Shown: piece after piece, positions 59,489 to 64,000 of the stretch
Position numbering within the stretch: position 1 is the stretch's first letter
How the letters are laid out: each line of letters begins with the position of its first letter
From: Rhizobium sp. SL86
GTDB taxonomy: Bacteria; Pseudomonadota; Alphaproteobacteria; Rhizobiales; Rhizobiaceae
NCBI RefSeq assembly: GCF_026672545.1
Contig: NZ_JAPPRJ010000001.1
Span: 496,001 to 560,000, forward strand
Length of the DNA stretch: 64,000 nucleotides
Reading direction: 5' to 3'
Position numbers and translations under genes: made by a program
Notes under the pieces: model-generated
Database searches by the model: none
What the model was told of the DNA's origin: nothing
What the model saw: only the letters and a program-made list of their open reading frames with translations

Positions 59489-61570
59489 TCAGAACTCTTC
59501 CCAATTGTCTTCCGCGGGTTTGCCACCGCCGAAGGCCTGGGCAAGCTTGCCGTGCAGGGCGCTCGCCGGCGACGGGGCCGGACGGGCCGAGGCGGTGGCG
59601 GCGACAGGGCCGCGGCCCACGACCGGTTTTGCCACCGTTTTGGCGGCAGGCTGGGCCGCGGGTTTTGCCGCAGGCTTTGCCATTGGGCGGGCCATCGGCT
59701 GCGATGCGGTCGCGGCTGAGGCAGGACCAGCCGCAGGGGCGGCTGCCCGCGGGGCAGACGGGCGCTGTGCAGCGGGGCTGCCTGCTCCCAGCTTGAACTG
59801 GCGCAGGAGCTCGTCCAGTTCACCGGCCTCACGGGCCAGCGTATGGCTTGCCGCCGTCTGTTCTTCCACCATCGCGGCATTCTGCTGCGTGTTGTGGTCC
59901 ATCGCGGCAATCGCGGTGTTGATTTCCTGCAGGCCGATCGACTGTTCGCGCGAGGAGGTGACGATCGCCTTGATGTTCTCGTTGATCTGCTGGACCTCGA
60001 CGACGATCGCTTCCAGCGCCTCGCCGGTTTCGCCAACCAGTGCCACACCGGCATCCACCTGCTGGCTGGAGGTGCTGAGCAGCGTCTTGATCTCGCGCGC
60101 GGCATTGGCGGAACGCTGCGCCAGTTCGCGCACTTCCTGCGCCACGACCGCAAAACCCTTGCCGGCTTCACCGGCGCGTGCCGCCTCGACGCCGGCATTC
60201 AGCGCGAGCAGGTTGGTCTGGAAGGCGATATCATCGATGACGCTGATGATGTTGATGATCTCGCCGGACGACTTGGAGATGCCTTCCATGGCGGCAACGG
60301 CACGGCGCACCACTTCGCCGGATTTTTCGGCGCCGAGGCGCGCGCGTTCGACGCGCTGGCCGACATCTTCCGCCCGCTTGGCGGCATCCTTGACGGTCGT
60401 CGTGACCTCTTCGACGGCGGCCGCCGTCTGCTCCACGGAAGCAGCCTGACGTTCGGTGCGCTTGGCAAGATCATCCGTTGCAGACTGGATTTCCGCGGCA
60501 CCGGCATTGATGGCCGATGCGTTGCGGCCGACGCTCTGCAGCGCGGACTGGAGCTTTGCCACCGCCATGTTGAAATCACCACGCACGCGGTCCAGGTGTT
60601 CGGCAAACGGACGGTCGAGGCGGTAGGCCACATCTCCGTCGGCAAGCTTCGACAGACCGTCGGCGAGAGAGTTCATCGCGAACTCGATCTCGGCGGCCTC
60701 GCGTGCCTTGCGGGCATCGTTGGCCTGGCGCTCCTCTTCGCTCGTCAGGCGCAGTTCCTCGGTCTGTTTCGACAGGCGCACCTTTTCGATCGCGGCATCC
60801 TTGAAGACGGCAACGGCTTTCGCCATCTGGCCCACTTCGTCGGCCCGGTCGAGAGCCGGCACCTCAATATTGTTGTTGCCGGCGGCAAGGGCCGTCATGG
60901 CGCGCGTCATGCCGACGATCGGCGTGACGATCGCCTGCGACAGCAGCCAGATGAGGCCGACCGAAATCACGCCGGCCACGGCGCCGCCGATCACCAGCGT
61001 CCACAACACGACGGCATGCGACTGTTCCTGCTCCCGAACCTTTGCGGTGGTCAGGCTATGAAGGTTTGCCTTGAGCTGCGCGGCAAGGCTGCGGAAACGC
61101 TGCAGTTCCGGCGAGGCCTCACCCGCGGCCTTCACGACGGCTTCGATGGCCGCCGGATCCTTGGCCGCCTGACGCGCCTTCAGCTGCGGCTCGACCACGG
61201 AGGCGAAAAAGCTTTCGGAAGCCGTCTTGAGCTCGGTCAGCGTACGGGCAATCTCGGGCGCGGCACCGGCCGGTTTCAGGGCGGCGTCCAGGGCTGCGAC
61301 CGTCTCCTTCTGCTTGGCATAAACGCCGTTCAGCAGTTCGGGATTGCCGGTCAGCATGTAGCCGCGCTGGTTGAAAGCGAGCTCCAGCTGCGTTTCCGCC
61401 GTATCGGCGACAGCCGCCTGGATTTCCTGGGCGATCGTCAGACCGCGCGAGGCATCGGCGGACCGCATGGCCTGAAGGAAGACAACAGCCGATGCCAGAA
61501 GGCAAACCGACATCAGCGCAAGGAAGGTGCTGATCAGCTTCTTATTGAGAGAGAGATTTTTCAGGAACAT
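59489..61570 (-). CDS. Methyl-accepting chemotaxis protein
   Basis: 693 residues. Two membrane helices (about 10-32 and 188-212) flank a periplasmic four-helix sensor region. A HAMP domain ([20 protein letters not shown]) and a second HAMP-like part follow. The signalling tip is [20 protein letters not shown] with [20 protein letters not shown]. After it comes a Pro/Ala-rich linker of about 90 residues, ending in NWEEF, the CheR/CheB-binding pentapeptide type. The ATG giving [12 protein letters not shown] is chosen. No che genes are near. Confidence 0.93.
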   Translation of the reverse strand: MFLKNLSLNKKLISTFLALMSVCLLASAVVFLQAMRSADASRGLTIAQEIQAAVADTAETQLELAFNQRGYMLTGNPELLNGVYAKQKETVAALDAALKPAGAAPEIARTLTELKTASESFFASVVEPQLKARQAAKDPAAIEAVVKAAGEASPELQRFRSLAAQLKANLHSLTTAKVREQEQSHAVVLWTLVIGGAVAGVISVGLIWLLSQAIVTPIVGMTRAMTALAAGNNNIEVPALDRADEVGQMAKAVAVFKDAAIEKVRLSKQTEELRLTSEEERQANDARKAREAAEIEFAMNSLADGLSKLADGDVAYRLDRPFAEHLDRVRGDFNMAVAKLQSALQSVGRNASAINAGAAEIQSATDDLAKRTERQAASVEQTAAAVEEVTTTVKDAAKRAEDVGQRVERARLGAEKSGEVVRRAVAAMEGISKSSGEIINIISVIDDIAFQTNLLALNAGVEAARAGEAGKGFAVVAQEVRELAQRSANAAREIKTLLSTSSQQVDAGVALVGETGEALEAIVVEVQQINENIKAIVTSSREQSIGLQEINTAIAAMDHNTQQNAAMVEEQTAASHTLAREAGELDELLRQFKLGAGSPAAQRPSAPRAAAPAAGPASAATASQPMARPMAKPAAKPAAQPAAKTVAKPVVGRGPVAATASARPAPSPASALHGKLAQAFGGGKPAEDNWEEF

Positions 61571-61798
61571 CGCACACCGCACTCAGAGATTCGGTTCACA
61601 CCGTTGCCGACAGAGAATCCGATGGATGTTAAAATTGCGTTGCCCGCGCGCCTCAACTCTCGCGTATCATCATCTCAGCACCACTTTTTTGGTACTCGCT
61701 CACCTGCATTTTGCCTGGAAATGACATTCGTCAAGTGTTGTGTGCATGCGCACGCCTTTTCCCTTGCGCCGCGGGCCAAGGACCGGCATTGACGGCAG

Positions 61799-62581
61799 AT
61801 GACATCCAAATCCTCCGAAAGACTGGACCAGCTTCTGGTCAGCCGCGGCCTGTTTGCCAGCCGCTCGCGCGCCCGCGATGCGGTGGTGCGCGGCACCGTG
61901 CGTGTCAACGGCAGCGTCGTCGAAAAACCGGGCCAGGTGGTTGCCGCCGATGCAGACCTTGCCATCGATGATCCCGCCCAGGCCTATGTGTCGCGCGCAG
62001 CACTGAAGCTGACGGCCGCGCTCGATCATTTCGGCATTGATCCGGCGGGACATCGCTGTCTCGATATCGGCGCCTCGACCGGCGGCTTTACGCAAGTGCT
62101 GCTGGAACGCGGTGCGCAGCATGTTGTGGCGGTCGATGTCGGGCACGGACAGATGCACCCGATGATCGCCTCCGACCGGCGTGTCACCAATCTGGAAGGG
62201 CTGAACGCCCGGCATATGGAGCGCGAGGATATCGGCCCCGAACCGGTGACGCTCGTCGTCTCGGACGTCTCGTTCATCTCGCTGAAGCTCGCGCTGCCGC
62301 CGGCTCTTCAGCTTGCGGAACAGGGTTCGCTCTGCGTGCTGCTGGTGAAGCCACAATTCGAGGCGGGGCGCGAGGCAATCGGCAAGGGCGGGCTGCTGCG
62401 CGATCCGGAGAGCGCGCCAGAGGTCGCCGCCGAACTGGAACGCTGGCTGGTGGAGGACATGGGCTGGGCAAGCCTTGGGCTGATCCCCTCCCCGATCGCC
62501 GGCGGCGATGGCAACCAGGAATATCTGCTGGCGGGGCGCAAGGTCCTCGCAGACCAGGACGCGGACGAGGACCAGGAATGA
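61799..62581 (+). CDS. tlyA: TlyA family rRNA 2-O-methyltransferase
   Basis: 260 residues. An N-terminal S4 RNA-binding domain (RLDQLLVSRGLFASRSRARD, VRVNGSVVEKPGQ) is followed by an FtsJ-like methyltransferase (CLDIGASTGGFTQVLLERGA SAM-binding motif, LVVSDVSFISLKLALPP, VKPQFEAGRE). TlyA 2-O-methylates 16S and/or 23S rRNA and affects capreomycin sensitivity; names as hemolysin are historical. Its stop overlaps the next gene (ATGA). Confidence 0.93.
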   Translation: MTSKSSERLDQLLVSRGLFASRSRARDAVVRGTVRVNGSVVEKPGQVVAADADLAIDDPAQAYVSRAALKLTAALDHFGIDPAGHRCLDIGASTGGFTQVLLERGAQHVVAVDVGHGQMHPMIASDRRVTNLEGLNARHMEREDIGPEPVTLVVSDVSFISLKLALPPALQLAEQGSLCVLLVKPQFEAGREAIGKGGLLRDPESAPEVAAELERWLVEDMGWASLGLIPSPIAGGDGNQEYLLAGRKVLADQDADEDQE

Positions 62582-63825
62582 GCACGCAGACAGTCTCGAT
62601 CGCGAGCCTTGGCGCCAAGGGCGACGGCGTCGCGCATACCACCGACGGGCCGGTCTTCGTGCCTTATGCGCTGCCAGGCGAAACGGTAGCAATCGCCAGG
62701 GTGAAAAACCAGGGCACGATCATGTCGATCACCACCGTCTCGCCCGACCGTGTGACGCCGCCCTGCCGGCATTTCGGCCCGGATGGCGTGGGCGGCACCT
62801 GCGGCGGCTGCGTGCTGCAGCACCAGGCAAAGACGCCCTACAATGCCTTCAAACGGCAGATCCTCATCGACGCCTTGAAATCGCAGGGCATCGACGTGGG
62901 CGTGGGTGAGACGGTGGAAGCCCATCCCCACCAGCGCCGCCGGATGGTGCTGACGGTGCGCCGGCGCGAAAAGGAGATCGTCATCGGCATCAATCAGGCC
63001 GAGACCCACCATGTGGTGCCGATGGAGGAATGTCCCATCGCATCCTCCGGCATTATCGGCCGGCTGGATGCGCTTAAGGCGATTTCGCGAGCGAGCGGCT
63101 GCGATGCCTTCCGCATCGTCGTCACCGAAACCGTGACGGGCCTCGACATCTCACTGGAAGGGGTGCGCAACGGCCTGAAGGAAGCGGAGCGCCGGGCGGT
63201 CACCAATGCGGTGCTCAAGCTTTCCGGCATTGCCCGTGTCTCGATCAATGGCGAAATCCTCATCGAACCGGAAAAACCGCTGCTCGATTTCGGCGGCGCG
63301 CGGGTGGTGTTGCCACCTGGCGCTTTTACCCAGGCGACCCGCGAGGCGGAAGAGGCGATGGCCGAGATGGCGATCGCGCATCTCGGCAAGGCCAAACGTG
63401 TGGCGGACCTGTTTGCCGGCATCGGCACCTTTGCGCTCCGGATCGCCCGCAAGAGCAGCGTGCATGCCGTGGAATCGGAAGACAAGGCAGTGAAGGCGCT
63501 CGATCAGGCGGCCCGCAATACGCAGGGGCTGAAGCCGGTCAGCGTCGAGCGGCGCGATCTCTTTCGCCGGCCGATGACACCGCAGGAGCTGAAGACCTAT
63601 GACGCCGTCGTCTTCGACCCGCCGCGCGCCGGCGCCGAGGCACAGTGCCGCGAACTGGCGCTGTCCTCCGTCAAGAAAGTGGTGGCGGTCAGCTGCAATC
63701 CGCTGACGCTCGCGCGCGACCTCTCGATCCTGATCAAGGGCGGCTACAAGGTCGTTTCGGTCACGCCCGTCGACCAGTTCCTCTGGTCATCACATGTAGA
63801 AGCCGTGGCGCTGCTGGAACGGTAA
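62578..63825 (+). CDS. Class I SAM-dependent RNA methyltransferase (RlmD/TrmA family)
   Basis: 415 residues. An N-terminal TRAM-like domain (ASLGAKGDGVAHTTDGPVFV), an iron-sulfur cluster Cys set (PPCRHFGPDGVGGTCGGCVL), a SAM site (VADLFAGIGTFALRIARKS), the FDPPRAGAEAQCRELA motif, and the nucleophile Cys in VAVSCNPLTLARDLS. It should make 5-methyluridine in rRNA or tRNA; which target is not clear. Coupled to tlyA by a 4-bp overlap. Confidence 0.93.
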   Translation: MSTQTVSIASLGAKGDGVAHTTDGPVFVPYALPGETVAIARVKNQGTIMSITTVSPDRVTPPCRHFGPDGVGGTCGGCVLQHQAKTPYNAFKRQILIDALKSQGIDVGVGETVEAHPHQRRRMVLTVRRREKEIVIGINQAETHHVVPMEECPIASSGIIGRLDALKAISRASGCDAFRIVVTETVTGLDISLEGVRNGLKEAERRAVTNAVLKLSGIARVSINGEILIEPEKPLLDFGGARVVLPPGAFTQATREAEEAMAEMAIAHLGKAKRVADLFAGIGTFALRIARKSSVHAVESEDKAVKALDQAARNTQGLKPVSVERRDLFRRPMTPQELKTYDAVVFDPPRAGAEAQCRELALSSVKKVVAVSCNPLTLARDLSILIKGGYKVVSVTPVDQFLWSSHVEAVALLER

Positions 63826-63828
63826 GGC

Positions 63829-64000
63829 TCAGCCGCCGAGCTGCAGCGTGCCATTGCCGACCACGCCGCTGCAACGGCAACGACCGCCGACCCGGCCTTC
63901 CTGTGCGCGGCAGACATTCGGGTATTTCTGCTTGGCGCTGTCCTGTGGCGGCACCACGCAAACATATCGCTGGCGCGGCTTGTAATCGTTCTCGTTGATG
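63829..64000 (-). CDS. Hypothetical Cys-rich protein (C-terminal part)
   Basis: The minus frame runs off the window end. The visible 56 residues read INENDYKPRQRYVCVVPPQD, SAKQKYPNVCRAQEGRVGG and RCRCSGVVGNGTLQLGG before TGA. The four Cys (VCVV, NVCRA, RCRC) suggest disulfides in an exported protein. The start and any signal peptide lie outside. It converges on the methyltransferase gene with a 3-bp gap. I do not recognise its function. Confidence 0.6.
   Translation of the reverse strand, partial: INENDYKPRQRYVCVVPPQDSAKQKYPNVCRAQEGRVGGRCRCSGVVGNGTLQLGG

Noticed and set aside
59843..61792. A 649-codon plus-strand open frame opposite the chemoreceptor
   Set aside because: Its composition is shadow-like, and the minus-strand receptor has full HAMP and signalling-tip motifs.

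Overview
The window is a 64 kb, GC-rich, gene-dense stretch of an alphaproteobacterial chromosome. It is most likely from the Rhizobiaceae (Agrobacterium/Rhizobium/Sinorhizobium group). The clues are the ctaC-ctaD-ctaB-ctaG-ctaE oxidase cluster followed by DUF983 and SURF1 genes, the ispH-thrB-rnhA run, the bioMNY biotin importer, a RibB with a degenerate cyclohydrolase II domain, an IalB-family protein, and intergenic palindromes of a kind common in rhizobia. I see no tRNA, rRNA, CRISPR array, transposase or integrase.

Layout. 1-2.1 kb: end of a zinc-type ABC importer (ATPase, permease, binding protein). 2.3-13.1 kb, minus strand: the aa3-type cytochrome c oxidase cluster and assembly factors (ctaC, ctaD, ctaB, a 45-residue membrane protein, ctaG, ctaE, DUF983, SURF1, DUF1304), then ispH, an inserted hicA-hicB module, thrB, rnhA and a Dabb protein. 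13.4-24.7 kb: ialB, tldD, a GrpB-VOC fusion, a HAD phosphatase, a second hicAB, a MazG-like protein, a TauE exporter, a polysaccharide deacetylase, pdxH, a lipoprotein, a DnaJ-family protein, fabI, a histidine phosphatase and a DUF1344 protein. 25-31 kb: a large PAS-GGDEF-EAL protein with a 3-prime frameshift, aroC and ribB. 31-34.4 kb, minus: a RES/Xre toxin-antitoxin pair, DUF5680, GNAT and YcaQ-like genes. 34.4-38.3 kb: bioMNY, a thioesterase, a histone-deacetylase-like protein, xseB and a 41-residue membrane protein. 38.3-53.1 kb, accessory in character: RHH/ParE pair, ROK regulator with a divergent xylFHG importer, TAXI-type TRAP transporter, homocysteine methyltransferase, Abi-like HEPN protein, DEAD-box helicase and pirin. 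53.2-64 kb: dxs, an orphan membrane protein, a toxin-gene remnant beside an inverted repeat pair, a phytase-like esterase, DUF4424, a higBA module whose toxin has an amber stop, a chemotaxis receptor, tlyA and an RNA methyltransferase.

How the genes work together. The cta cluster supplies the subunits, heme O/A and copper-delivery factors of terminal oxidase, and an FNR/FixK-like box lies in its 5-prime leader. xylFHG lies across from a ROK repressor, with a perfect 21-bp palindrome just after a sigma70-like promoter. bioMNY imports biotin. dxs and ispH are the first and last steps of the MEP isoprenoid pathway.

No wholly new system is evident. The most interesting signals are small-scale: five toxin-antitoxin modules plus one remnant and one Abi-like gene among housekeeping genes, four with clear operator palindromes; two inactivating point lesions (EAL frameshift, HigB amber stop); an internal PAS duplication; and composite palindromic elements in both orientations.
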